This document shows positions 37,796-45,866 of a stretch of DNA of 64,000 nucleotides, piece after piece. A model generated the notes under the pieces. That model was given only the letters and a program-made list of their open reading frames with translations. It did not search any database and was not told the origin of the DNA. The translations under genes were made by a program, and so were the position numbers. The stretch is from assembly GCF_000311985.1 (NCBI RefSeq), contig NZ_HE978585.1, positions 894,247-958,246 of the forward strand. Reading direction: 5' to 3'. Each line of letters begins with the position of its first letter. Positions within the stretch are counted from its first letter, which is position 1. The stretch is from Kallipyga massiliensis ph2. GTDB taxonomy: Bacteria > Bacillota > Clostridia > Tissierellales > Peptoniphilaceae.

Positions 37796-38227
37796 ATGAA
37801 AACGACCATGGCAAAACCCTTAGAGGTCGAGCGCAAGTGGTATGTCGTTGACGCTACCGACCAGGTTGTCGGACGTCTGGCGACCAACGTTGCCGCTGTC
37901 CTTCGGGGAAAGCACAAGCCCACCTTCACCCCCAATGTTGATACGGGTGACTATGTGATCATTGTCAATGCGGACAAGGTCCGTCTGACAGGCAACAAAG
38001 AAAATAAGAAGACCTACCGTTATCATACCGGTTATCCCGGCGGCATCCGGGAGATCCCCTATGCAGAGCTCTTGGAAAAACATCCGGAAAGGATTTTGGA
38101 AAAGGCCATCAAAGGGATGCTCCCCCACAACAAACTGGGACGGCAAATGTACAGAAAGCTCAAGGTCTATGCAGGCCCTGAACATGCCCATGCTGCCCAG
38201 ATGCCCGAAGAACTCAAGTTTGATTAA
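37796..38227 (+). CDS. rplM: 50S ribosomal protein L13
   Basis: 143 residues. Core motifs [45 protein letters not shown] and [15 protein letters not shown]. Normal length. It binds 23S rRNA domain I early in assembly. Paired with rpsI 11 bp downstream, as in nearly all bacteria. AAAAGGAG precedes the ATG. Confidence 0.98.
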   Translation: MKTTMAKPLEVERKWYVVDATDQVVGRLATNVAAVLRGKHKPTFTPNVDTGDYVIIVNADKVRLTGNKENKKTYRYHTGYPGGIREIPYAELLEKHPERILEKAIKGMLPHNKLGRQMYRKLKVYAGPEHAHAAQMPEELKFD

Positions 38228-38238
38228 GGAGGTCATCT

Positions 38239-38628
38239 ATGGATCAATTTTATCGCGGTACCGGCCGTAGAAAATCTGCGGTAGCCCGTGTCCGTCTCCT
38301 TCCCGGCCAGGGCAAGGTGACCATCAACGACACCCCATTTGAAGAATATTTTGTCTATGAGGACCTCCGCCAGGATGCCCTTTCTCCCCTGACCCTGACC
38401 GGAAACCTCAACGGTTTCGACGTGGTCGCCACGGTCAAGGGCGGCGGTTATGCCGGCCAGGCCGGCGCCCTCCGCCTGGGCATTGCCCGAGCCCTCCTGG
38501 AATTCAACCCTGACTTGAGAAAGACTCTCAAGTCCTCCGGCTTCCTGACCCGGGACTCCCGGAAGAAGGAACGCTACAAATACGGATTCAAGAAGGCCCG
38601 TAAGAGCCCACAGTTCTCCAAGCGTTAA
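38239..38628 (+). CDS. rpsI: 30S ribosomal protein S9
   Basis: 129 residues. [19 protein letters not shown] at the N-terminus, [19 protein letters not shown], and the conserved basic tail ending KSPQFSKR, which reaches the P-site tRNA. TTAAGGAGG precedes the ATG. A strong terminator ends the rplM-rpsI operon. Confidence 0.98.
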   Translation: MDQFYRGTGRRKSAVARVRLLPGQGKVTINDTPFEEYFVYEDLRQDALSPLTLTGNLNGFDVVATVKGGGYAGQAGALRLGIARALLEFNPDLRKTLKSSGFLTRDSRKKERYKYGFKKARKSPQFSKR

Positions 38629-38650
38629 GGGAGACAATTCCGATTTCAAA

Positions 38651-38700
38651 AAGAGGCGGTGTCGAACGATTGGTTCGTTCGACACCGCCTCTTTTTATTT
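38651..38700 (+). terminator. rplM-rpsI terminator
   Basis: An 18-bp perfect stem (38652-38669 with 38675-38692) followed by TTTTTATTTTT. The first half reads AGAGGCGGTGTCGAACGA. Confidence 0.95.
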
Positions 38701-38836
38701 TTGCAGGTATTTCTTTCCATGACTCATTTTCTCTAGCCCATCGGGGTTGCCTAATTCCAAGGTGACCTCGCTTTGCCGGTGACCATATCACCTAACCCTC
38801 TCAATTTGATCATTCTTAAAATTTTTTGAGGAAGAA

Positions 38837-39089
38837 ACCCTGACAATTTAATAAATCATAATAAAAACAGGGTGAGGAACCCTGACAATTTATTAAATCT
38901 AAAAATAATCAGGGTGGAAAAACACCCTGGCAATTTGCCGGATTGTTAGAATATCAGGGTAAATCCCCTGATAATTTGTCGAATTACGATAACATCAGGG
39001 CCAAAACACACCCTGACAAATTGCTAAATCATGAAATTGTCAGGAACAAAAACCCCGATAATTATAGCAATTCACAGGATTATCAGGGT
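38837..39089. repeat. Array of six imperfect palindromic hairpin repeats
   Basis: Six units start at about 38838, 38880, 38925, 38966, 39011 and 39053, a period of 41-45 bp. Each begins close to CCCTGACAATTT and ends close to ATTATCAGGGT, so each unit is itself an inverted repeat (CCCTGA with TCAGGG). Units diverge in the middle. The stretch is far more AT-rich than its surroundings. No credible gene is seen on either strand. The 38701-38836 part before it shows nothing recognisable. It is not CRISPR: there are no uniform repeats with unique spacers. Confidence 0.75.
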
Positions 39090-39113
39090 CAGGAGCCCTA
39101 TTTTTCACAAAAG

Positions 39114-39141
39114 AAGGGTGGCATTTCAACATGCCACCCTT
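39114..39141 (-). terminator. Terminator of the TIM44-like gene
   Basis: AAGGGTGGCAT pairs exactly with ATGCCACCCTT, with a T-rich run on the - strand side. It lies 15 bp past the stop of the gene on the - strand. Confidence 0.8.
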
Positions 39142-39155
39142 GTCTATATGAGAAA

Positions 39156-40103
39156 TCACACGGTTTTTTGGGAGAGGGGCTGGAGGCCGGACAGGACCCA
39201 TTGGTAGGCGCCTGTGGTGACCGTCGACCCGCAGTATTCGCACTTGCCCTTCTGGTCGATGGAGATGTTGGCTCCGCAGTTGGGGCACTCGGTAACCCTG
39301 GTTTCCTGGTTGCTCTCGGTCCTGGCATCGATCTTCCGTTGGAAGGTCATCCGGTAGGTCATGAGGTATTTGCGCTTCGGATTGCCCTTGACCACCTTGC
39401 CCGTCTCATCATCCACGACATAGTCCTTATAGCGGGCCTGGAGGATGACGGTCAGGTACTGGTTCTGGGCATCTTGAGTAAATTCTTCCAGTTTTGTGGA
39501 AAGGACGCTGATGTCCTCAACCACATTGGTCTGTCCCTTTGCTTCAAAGGCCTCCAGTTGCTGCTGGTGCTGGAAGAAGAGCTGGTCCGCCTCGAAGGGC
39601 CGGATGGAAGGCCAATTTTTCTCTGTCCAGGCCCTTTGGAGGGTGACGAAAACGTTGGAAGCCCTAGTCAGGAAATTGGGTTTGGAGAAATTGGGGTCCA
39701 GGTCCATGAGCTGGGCAAGGCCCTTGTCTTCAGGGAAGTGGTTTGTGCCGGATCCTGCCTGGTAGGAGGACCGCTTTTTCCGGCCCTTAACCCCTCTGGC
39801 ATTCATGTAGCGTAAGAAGAGGAAGAGGAGGACAACCGGTAGGATGAGCCAGGGTTGGCGTTCAAAGAGGTAGAGGAAAAAGAAGAGGTCTCCTGAGGAA
39901 CTGGAACCTCCACCCCAGTCGTCATCCCAGTCATTGCCACCGCCCCAGTCATTGCCGCCACCCCAGTCGAAGTCGCCGCCACCACCCCAATCGGTATCCC
40001 AATCCACCCCGCCACCGACATCAGCCAGGGCATGAGGAAGGGCCAGAGCGCTGATGAGGATAAGGGCGACGAGGAATAAGATGATCACTCTCCGTTTTTT
40101 CAT
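39156..40103 (-). CDS. TIM44-like domain membrane protein with Gly-Asp-Trp stretch and C-terminal zinc ribbon
   Basis: 315 residues. A signal peptide or first membrane segment (~5-28), then a low-complexity region with repeats of the type GGGNDWGGGNDWDDDW (~30-66), a second hydrophobic segment (~73-100), a TIM44-like region (~130-270, ASNVFVTLQRAWTEKNW) and a zinc ribbon CPNCGANISIDQKGKCEYCG near the end. Proteins of this build are common in Firmicutes but their role is unknown; the name reflects fold similarity to the mitochondrial import subunit. GAGGAGG precedes the ATG on the - strand. It stands alone between a repeat array and a divergent gene. Confidence 0.8.
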   Translation of the reverse strand: MKKRRVIILFLVALILISALALPHALADVGGGVDWDTDWGGGGDFDWGGGNDWGGGNDWDDDWGGGSSSSGDLFFFLYLFERQPWLILPVVLLFLFLRYMNARGVKGRKKRSSYQAGSGTNHFPEDKGLAQLMDLDPNFSKPNFLTRASNVFVTLQRAWTEKNWPSIRPFEADQLFFQHQQQLEAFEAKGQTNVVEDISVLSTKLEEFTQDAQNQYLTVILQARYKDYVVDDETGKVVKGNPKRKYLMTYRMTFQRKIDARTESNQETRVTECPNCGANISIDQKGKCEYCGSTVTTGAYQWVLSGLQPLSQKTV

Positions 40104-40161
40104 GAAAGCCTCCTCTTCCTTCTTTGTTTATCTTTTTCATTTTTACCCCAAATGGGGAATT

Positions 40162-40190
40162 TTGTCAGGGAGTTTCATTCGTGGTATCAT
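40162..40190 (+). promoter_or_regulatory. Promoter of the small membrane protein gene
   Basis: TTGTCA (40162-40167) and TATCAT (40185-40190), 17 bp apart. Confidence 0.65.
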
Positions 40191-40217
40191 TATACAAAAT
40201 AAGTCAAGGAGACTTCT

Positions 40218-40655
40218 ATGGCAAGTATTTTCGGTATCATCAATAAATACAAGGGTCAGCTCAACCTCCTGCCCATCCTGATCCTCATCTTTGTGGCGGC
40301 AACCATTCTTGTTTACGTCTTTTTTAACCGAGAACCCAAATTCAAGTATTTCCCTGCCCTGGTTGGTATCCTGGGGGGGCTCATCATAATGTGGGTGGGG
40401 TCCATGAATTTTACCACGGACAACGGGCTCCGTTGGGTCTGGTATGGGGTGGCTACCTTTGTCGCCGGCTGCATCGGCCTGGGGACAGCATGGCTCCTGG
40501 CTCTTTTTACCTCCATGCCGGGGATGGGGGACTTCAGCAAGAAGACCCGTCGTTCTGTGGGCAAAGGCGGTCCCAAGCCAAAGACAGCGAGGAAGAAGGT
40601 TAATAGGCCAACCACCAGGTCCACCGACAAGGTCCGCCGCCGGGGCGATGAATAA
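40218..40655 (+). CDS. Small membrane protein of unknown function
   Basis: 145 residues, not recognised. Three hydrophobic segments (about 17-37, 46-63 and 73-97) are followed by a strongly basic tail (~105-145, rich in Lys and Arg) that should be cytoplasmic and could touch nucleic acid or lipid headgroups. CAAGGAGACTTCT precedes the ATG and it has its own promoter and terminator, so expression is likely. Monocistronic, between divergent and convergent unrelated genes, so context gives no function. Confidence 0.65.
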   Translation: MASIFGIINKYKGQLNLLPILILIFVAATILVYVFFNREPKFKYFPALVGILGGLIIMWVGSMNFTTDNGLRWVWYGVATFVAGCIGLGTAWLLALFTSMPGMGDFSKKTRRSVGKGGPKPKTARKKVNRPTTRSTDKVRRRGDE

Positions 40656-40676
40656 AATATGGAATGATGATGAAAC

Positions 40677-40716
40677 AAAACCCCTTCCGGGAGGAACGAT
40701 CCCGGGAGGGGTTTTT
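40677..40716. terminator. Bidirectional terminator
   Basis: AAAACCCCTTCCGGGA pairs with TCCCGGGAGGGGTTTT (one mismatch), with T runs on both strands. It serves the + strand membrane protein and the - strand gene that ends at 40739. Confidence 0.9.
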
Positions 40717-40738
40717 TGTATGATGAAGAAAGGAGTAT

Positions 40739-41443
40739 TTACAGGAGTCGGTATTCCAGGGTCAGGGAGTCCGGGGCCAGGGAGGCCACTTCGAGAGACC
40801 AGGGACCGATCTCGGCCGTAGAGGTCAGGTGGGGTCCTCTCCATGGTCCGGAAAAGAGGCCGAAGACGGCGGTTTTCAGGCTATCCTCCCGGCTGGTTTT
40901 GACCTGGAGGGCGGCCCGACTGACCTGGTCAACCCGGACCTTGAGGATCCGGGTCATGTCCAGGACCTCCTCCCGGGTAAAGTGTCCCTGGACGGTCAGG
41001 AGGGTGGGGGAAGGAGAGGACTCAGGATTTTCGGGCTGATCCTCCTCCAGGAAGGTGACCTGGGCGGACTGGATCCGGTCGCCCTCCTTCCGACGGAAGT
41101 TAAAGGCCTGGCGGTTAAAGTAATAGGCCAGGGCGTGGCTGGTTAAGATCCGGAGGGTGACATCCCTCTGGTTGTTGATCCGGTCCCGGGGATCGACTTC
41201 AATGGTAACCTCGGAAGAAGAGGGCGCACCCTGGACAACATGAACCAGCTTGCCTCCTGATGTATAGGTTCGGATTAGGCGGAGGCCGGACAGGCTGGCC
41301 TTCTCAAGAGGAAGCCCCAATTGACTGTAGTCCATCAAAATGCTGTCCTTGAGGACAAGATGGCTGGTAACCCCCTCCCTCCGGCGTTGGATGATTTCGC
41401 TATTAAGTGTGATCTGATAGGGATTGCGTATAAGGCTCTTCAT
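40739..41443 (-). CDS. Degenerate AlaX/AlaRS editing-domain-like protein (tentative)
   Basis: 234 residues from ATG 41443, which follows AGGAGGATCT on the - strand; the frame continues upstream but lacks that site. The N-terminal half lines up by eye with the alanyl-tRNA editing fold: LKDSILMDYSQLGLPLEKAS, then SGLRLIRTYTSGGKLVHVV, then VTIEVDPRDR and ILTSHALAYYF. In active AlaX proteins these would be the GGQ-type opening, the HVV strand, the ID..R strand and HTATHLL zinc/active-site helix. Here GGQ is missing and only one His of HxxxH remains. The C-terminal half (FTREEVLDMTRILKVRVDQ) is unassigned. It could be a non-catalytic tRNA-binding relative. Function unknown. Confidence 0.45.
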   Translation of the reverse strand: MKSLIRNPYQITLNSEIIQRRREGVTSHLVLKDSILMDYSQLGLPLEKASLSGLRLIRTYTSGGKLVHVVQGAPSSSEVTIEVDPRDRINNQRDVTLRILTSHALAYYFNRQAFNFRRKEGDRIQSAQVTFLEEDQPENPESSPSPTLLTVQGHFTREEVLDMTRILKVRVDQVSRAALQVKTSREDSLKTAVFGLFSGPWRGPHLTSTAEIGPWSLEVASLAPDSLTLEYRLL

Positions 41444-41530
41444 AGATCCTCCTCGGCCTATATTGTAGCACAGGAACGAAAGGGTTTTCATAAACTTTGA
41501 CCGATTCTTTATCCGGTGAAAGGGGGTCGG

Positions 41531-44029
41531 GTGTCCTCTGTTGAATGTTTTCTTGGTGGGCTTCTCGCCTCCTACTTCTTGACTCCTCTGGGCCTGGGCC
41601 CCTTCCTTCAAAGGGGAATTTTTCTTTTTTCAGGACTCTTTCTTTTTTTTATCACCTTTCGCCGAGGGGAGAGGGAGGGGGAAAAGTCCACCCGCCTCAT
41701 GACCCGCCGGACTTGGCTCATGGCCCTGGTCCTGGGCCTGGTTCTGGGTCAGGCCAATCTGTCCCTTCGACCCGTCCATATTGATGAGGCCCTCTTCCCG
41801 GAAAAGTCTCAGATCCTCCGCCTGACCTGGACAGGGTCCCTGGAAGGAGGAGAGGGGAACCTGGGCTTATTTCGTGCGGAAAGCGGCCCTTTTAAAGGAA
41901 AAACATTTATTTCTGCATCACCGGTCAGCGAGTCCGAGGCCATCCTCCAAGTGGGACAGAGGGAAGAAGCCTGGGCCCACTACCTTCCCTTGGATAAATC
42001 GGCCTATAACGGGGCCTTCAACCGGGAGGCCTGGCTGGAGGGAAAGGGGATATCGGGCCAGGTCCGTTTGACACGGAGGATCGTCACCAGCCGGCCCGGC
42101 TCCCTCCAAAGGATAAGAAACCGGATCAAAGATCGGGCCTTAAGAAGGACGGAGGGTCTGGGTGGCCCGGCCGGATCCTTTTTTCGCCGGGTTTTCCTGG
42201 GGAGAACCGGGAGTGGAGGCCTTGACCTCAAGGACCCCATGAAAAAGCTAGGACTCTCTCACCTCCTGGCGGCCTCAGGTCTCCACGTCAACCTCCTTTT
42301 CGCTTGGGGGCTCCAAGTCCTGGCCGGCCTGGGTCTTTCCAGGAAGAGTGCCGACCGGGTCCTCTTTGTCCTCATAACCGCCTATGCCGGTCTTCTTTCC
42401 TTCCCGGCCTCTATCGTCCGGGCCGGCCTTTTCCTGGCCTTTAGTGAGGCGGGCATCCTTTATCGGGGGAAAGTCAAGCCGGTCCGGACCTTCCTGGTCC
42501 CCCTGGACCTCTACCTGACCTTCCGTCCCTATGCGGCCTATGACCTGGGGCTCCTCCTCTCCTTCACTTGTGCCCTGGCCCTTCGGATTGTGGACCGGGT
42601 TAATCGACTCCACCCGATAAAGGGATCCTTCCTCAAGGATGTCCGGACCAGCTTCTGGATCAACCTCTTTACCCTCCCCCTCATGTCCGGTGTCGTTCAG
42701 GAGATTTCCCCCGTCATCCTCCTGGCCAATCCCTTGGCCATCCCCTTCTTTTCCAAACTCTTTGCCCTGGGCCTGGTCGCCTATTTTCTGGTCCATTTCC
42801 CCCTGCTAGGTACTTTCCTTTGTGGGCTCTTTAATCTGGCTTATGGGGGATTTTCCGTCATGGTCCAGGGCTTGGAGGCCCTCCCCCTTCCCCGCTTTCC
42901 CTTAGACTCATGGTTGACCTTCGGTGGAGCCTATATTTTTTTCTTGGCCCTCCTTCTGGCCTTCCGCCTAGGTGGTCAGGACACTTGGACCCGTTTTTGG
43001 AGGAGGCTAAATGTCTGGGAGAAAAGGAAGCTGGAGGAAGCGACTTTGGACTTCCTCTGCCTGACCCTGATCTTTTTCCTTTCTTTTTCCCCGGGTCCCC
43101 GGGTCGATCGTTTTGTCGCCCTGGATGTGGGCCAGGGGGATGGTCTCCTCCTCCAGTCCCAAGCCGGCAATTTCCTCTTCGACTGTGGGGGGAGGATCAA
43201 TTTCCGGACCATGAAGAATGAGGAGGCCCCACTTTTTGTGGACAAGATCCGGTCCATGGGGGTAGACCACCTGGATGGGGTTTTCCTTTCTCATAGGGAC
43301 TATGACCACATTGGAAACCTGGATGGGCTGGTCAGCTCCCTCCCGGTGAAGGCGATTTTTCTTCCTCCAATGGCGGATGGATCCTCGGCCCGCCCCCTCC
43401 TTCCTCCTTCCTTGCGGGAAGGAGGAGAACAAGGCGACCTTCCACTCATTTCTTTCGAGGAGGGGAGGACCTATTCCTGGCCCGGCCGGGGAGGAGGGGT
43501 ACGGATCCGAGTGGTCCGAGAAGGCCTTTTTGACAGCTCATGGCCCAATCGGGATTCCGCCGTCCTCCTGGTGGATTTCGGACCTCGTGTCCTCCTCATG
43601 GGGGACCGGGAGGAGGATTTGGACCCCAAGGACATGGCCGGGCTTCAGGGGAAGGTGGACCTTTTGAAAGTTGCCCACCATGGGTCACGGAAGGGGTCAT
43701 CCATGGCCTTTCTGAAAGGAATCCACCCCCGCCTGGCCATCCTTTCTTCAGGCCGGAATAACTCTTACGGCCACCCCCACAAGGAGGTCCTAGACCGTTT
43801 GGAGGGAGCAGGAATTCCTTATGTTAGAACGTCAAGGCTGGGCGACCTCTTCTTTGAAGGGCGGGGGGAGGGGACCAGGGAATTTCTGGTTCTCACAAAA
43901 GAAGCCCAGGTCCAAAGGGACCTGGGCAGGATCATGATCGATCTTTTTCTTTTCCTCCTCCTTTTTACAGGATCCCGCCTCCTCCGGAGAAGTCCAGGGG
44001 ACGACGCTGGGTGGAGATGGAAAGGATGA
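41531..44029 (+). CDS. comEC: ComEC/Rec2 family competence DNA channel protein
   Basis: About 832 residues. N-terminal membrane segments and OB-like region, a Competence domain (HLLAASGLHVNLLFAWGLQV), further membrane helices, and a C-terminal metallo-beta-lactamase domain: DVGQGDGLLLQ, SHRDYDHIGNLDGL, KVAHHGSRKGSS and NSYGHPHKEVL. It carries single-stranded DNA across the membrane during natural transformation. GTG 41531 follows AAAGGGGG; GTG 41516 is an upstream alternative. No comEA lies beside it. Its 3' end overlaps the convergent rodA-like gene by 65 bp. Confidence 0.92.
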   Translation: MSSVECFLGGLLASYFLTPLGLGPFLQRGIFLFSGLFLFFITFRRGEREGEKSTRLMTRRTWLMALVLGLVLGQANLSLRPVHIDEALFPEKSQILRLTWTGSLEGGEGNLGLFRAESGPFKGKTFISASPVSESEAILQVGQREEAWAHYLPLDKSAYNGAFNREAWLEGKGISGQVRLTRRIVTSRPGSLQRIRNRIKDRALRRTEGLGGPAGSFFRRVFLGRTGSGGLDLKDPMKKLGLSHLLAASGLHVNLLFAWGLQVLAGLGLSRKSADRVLFVLITAYAGLLSFPASIVRAGLFLAFSEAGILYRGKVKPVRTFLVPLDLYLTFRPYAAYDLGLLLSFTCALALRIVDRVNRLHPIKGSFLKDVRTSFWINLFTLPLMSGVVQEISPVILLANPLAIPFFSKLFALGLVAYFLVHFPLLGTFLCGLFNLAYGGFSVMVQGLEALPLPRFPLDSWLTFGGAYIFFLALLLAFRLGGQDTWTRFWRRLNVWEKRKLEEATLDFLCLTLIFFLSFSPGPRVDRFVALDVGQGDGLLLQSQAGNFLFDCGGRINFRTMKNEEAPLFVDKIRSMGVDHLDGVFLSHRDYDHIGNLDGLVSSLPVKAIFLPPMADGSSARPLLPPSLREGGEQGDLPLISFEEGRTYSWPGRGGGVRIRVVREGLFDSSWPNRDSAVLLVDFGPRVLLMGDREEDLDPKDMAGLQGKVDLLKVAHHGSRKGSSMAFLKGIHPRLAILSSGRNNSYGHPHKEVLDRLEGAGIPYVRTSRLGDLFFEGRGEGTREFLVLTKEAQVQRDLGRIMIDLFLFLLLFTGSRLLRRSPGDDAGWRWKG

Positions 44030-45095
44030 TGCCTATTGAAGTTATGGTGAGGAGCTGGAAGGTCCCTCCGTTGGAAATGAGGGGGAGGGGGATGCCGGTG
44101 ACGGGCATGAGGCCGATGGTCATGCCGATATTCTCGAAAACGTGGATGAAGATCATGGAAGCGATCCCGATGACCAGGAGGCCCTCGAAGGGGTCCTTGG
44201 CCCGGCGGGCGATGAGGACCATACGGAAGAGCATGATAAAGTAGCAGGTGATGAGGAAGATTCCGCCGATGAAGCCGAACTCCTCAGCGATGACCGAGAA
44301 AATGTAGTCGGTGTCCTGCTCAGGGATGAAGCCGAAGTGGGTTTGGGTCCCCTGGAGATAGCCACGACCGGACAGCTGGCCTGACCCGATGGCCACAATC
44401 CCCTGGAGGATCTGGTAGTTGGATCCCCGAGGATCCCGGAGGGGGTCGATGAAGTTCAAGATCCGGTCCTGCTGGGTCACGCTCAGGGAAGCGTAGAGGA
44501 GGGGGACAGCGATGAGGGCTAACACAAAGGCGGCCAGGATGTAGCCCCAATGGATGTCGGCATAGAAAATCATGACGGCAACAAAGAAGATGATGACGGC
44601 CGCGGTCCCCAGGTCCGGCTGCTTGAGGATGAGGAAGATGGGGATGGCCATGGTCACTGCCAGGATGAGGATGGTGGTAGGCTTGTTGATCTTTGATTTG
44701 TAGCGTTCCAGGAGCCAGGCCAGGAAGATGATGATGCCCAGCTTGGAAAATTCCGAGGGCTGGAAGATGACCGGGCCCAGCTTGAGCCAGGAATCCGCCC
44801 CCCATTGTTCCATGCCGAAGCCGAATAGGCGGGTGGCGACGAGGAGGGCAAGGATGATCAAGTAAATGGGGATGGCCAGCTTCCGGAGGTAGTCAATATC
44901 CACCCATTGGAGGATGGCAATGACGCCGAATCCCAGGAGGGTAGCGATAATTTGGGTAACCAGAGGGGCGATAGAGGGGTTCTTGGAGTAGGTGGCGGAC
45001 CGGACAGCAAGGAGGCCTAGGATGCATAGGATGATAGTCACTATGAATAGAACCCAGTCGAACTGGGCAAATTGTTTTTTGTTTCGGTTAAACAT
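43965..45095 (-). CDS. rodA: RodA/FtsW-family peptidoglycan glycosyltransferase (SEDS)
   Basis: 376 residues with ~10 membrane segments. SEDS motifs: WLKLGPVIFQPSEFSKLG, LKQPDLGTA (with Asp), GSGQLSGRGYLQGTQTHFGFIPEQDTDYIFSVIAEEFGFIG and GIPLPLISNGGT. GRGYLQGTQTHFGFIPE fits RodA rather than FtsW. It polymerises peptidoglycan with a class B PBP, which is not adjacent. ATG 45095 is preferred: a TATAAT box sits at the first possible ATG (45143), so transcription must begin after it. Converges with comEC. Confidence 0.92.
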   Translation of the reverse strand: MFNRNKKQFAQFDWVLFIVTIILCILGLLAVRSATYSKNPSIAPLVTQIIATLLGFGVIAILQWVDIDYLRKLAIPIYLIILALLVATRLFGFGMEQWGADSWLKLGPVIFQPSEFSKLGIIIFLAWLLERYKSKINKPTTILILAVTMAIPIFLILKQPDLGTAAVIIFFVAVMIFYADIHWGYILAAFVLALIAVPLLYASLSVTQQDRILNFIDPLRDPRGSNYQILQGIVAIGSGQLSGRGYLQGTQTHFGFIPEQDTDYIFSVIAEEFGFIGGIFLITCYFIMLFRMVLIARRAKDPFEGLLVIGIASMIFIHVFENIGMTIGLMPVTGIPLPLISNGGTFQLLTITSIGIILSISTQRRPLDFSGGGGIL

Positions 45096-45137
45096 AGGGG
45101 TCCTTTCCATCTCAAAGGATTTGGGAATCGATTCGTT

Positions 45138-45146
45138 CTCCATTAT
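45138..45146 (-). promoter_or_regulatory. -10 element of rodA
   Basis: On the - strand TATTATAAT overlaps the upstream in-frame ATG of rodA, which places the transcript start downstream of that ATG. No clear -35. Confidence 0.55.
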
Positions 45147-45206
45147 AATAGAAGAATCTCAGAATGAATAGGTAGAACGTCGAGTCTTTAGAGAAGGAGT
45201 CCCACC

Positions 45207-45866
45207 ATGCAGTCCATGACCCGCAAGGAGGCGCATGAAATCGCCCAAATTCTAAAAGAAACTTATCCCGGCCTGGAGCCCTTCCTCCATGCAAAAAATC
45301 CTTTTGAATCCCTGGTCGCCACCATTCTTTCGGCCCAGACCACCGACCGCCAGGTCAACAAGGTCACACCCGCCCTGTTTGCCGCCTACCCGGACCCGGA
45401 GGCCCTGTCCCGGGCCGCTGAGGAGGAAGTCATGGACTATATCCGGTCCATCGGATTTTTCCGGACCAAGGCTCGGAATATCATCCTGACTGCCCAAAAG
45501 CTGGTTGGGGACTTCGGGGGTAAGGTTCCGAATACCATGGAGGAGCTGATGAGCCTGCCCGGCGTTGGGAGGAAGACGGCCAACGTGGTTCTGGCCAATT
45601 CCTTTGGTCAGGCCTCCATGCCGGTGGACACTCATGTTTTCCGGGTTTCCAACCGCCTGGGCCTTTCAAGGTCCAAAAATCCGGAGGAATGTGAGCAGGA
45701 CCTGAGGAAGATCTTAGAAGAGGAATCCTGGAACTACTTCCACCTTTCCATCATCCAGCACGGGAGGGACATCTGTTCCGCCCGGTCTCCTAAGTGCGAA
45801 ATCTGCCCCTTGAGGGACCACTGCCGCTATCTGGATTCCCTGAAGAAGGAGGGACCATCTTGTTAG
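45207..45866 (+). CDS. nth: Endonuclease III
   Basis: 219 residues. Helix-hairpin-helix LPGVGRKTANVVLANSFG with the catalytic Lys, catalytic Asp in VDTHVFRVSNRLG, and the 4Fe-4S ligands C-x6-C-x2-C-x5-C (CSARSPKCEICPLRDHC). It removes oxidised pyrimidines and nicks abasic sites. GAGAAGGAG precedes the ATG. The next gene overlaps its stop by 7 bp. Confidence 0.96.
   Translation: MQSMTRKEAHEIAQILKETYPGLEPFLHAKNPFESLVATILSAQTTDRQVNKVTPALFAAYPDPEALSRAAEEEVMDYIRSIGFFRTKARNIILTAQKLVGDFGGKVPNTMEELMSLPGVGRKTANVVLANSFGQASMPVDTHVFRVSNRLGLSRSKNPEECEQDLRKILEEESWNYFHLSIIQHGRDICSARSPKCEICPLRDHCRYLDSLKKEGPSC

Noticed and set aside
38837-39089. CRISPR array
   Set aside because: Repeats are not identical, there are no distinct spacers of fixed length, and no cas genes are nearby.
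38943-39815. A 290-codon + strand frame beginning inside the hairpin array
   Set aside because: Most of it is antisense to the TIM44-like gene, and its first part only translates the palindromic repeats. It has no ribosome binding site.
41444-41611. Longer N-terminus for the AlaX-like gene on the - strand
   Set aside because: The extension overlaps the promoter region and the comEC start, while AGGAGGATCT sits just before ATG 41443.
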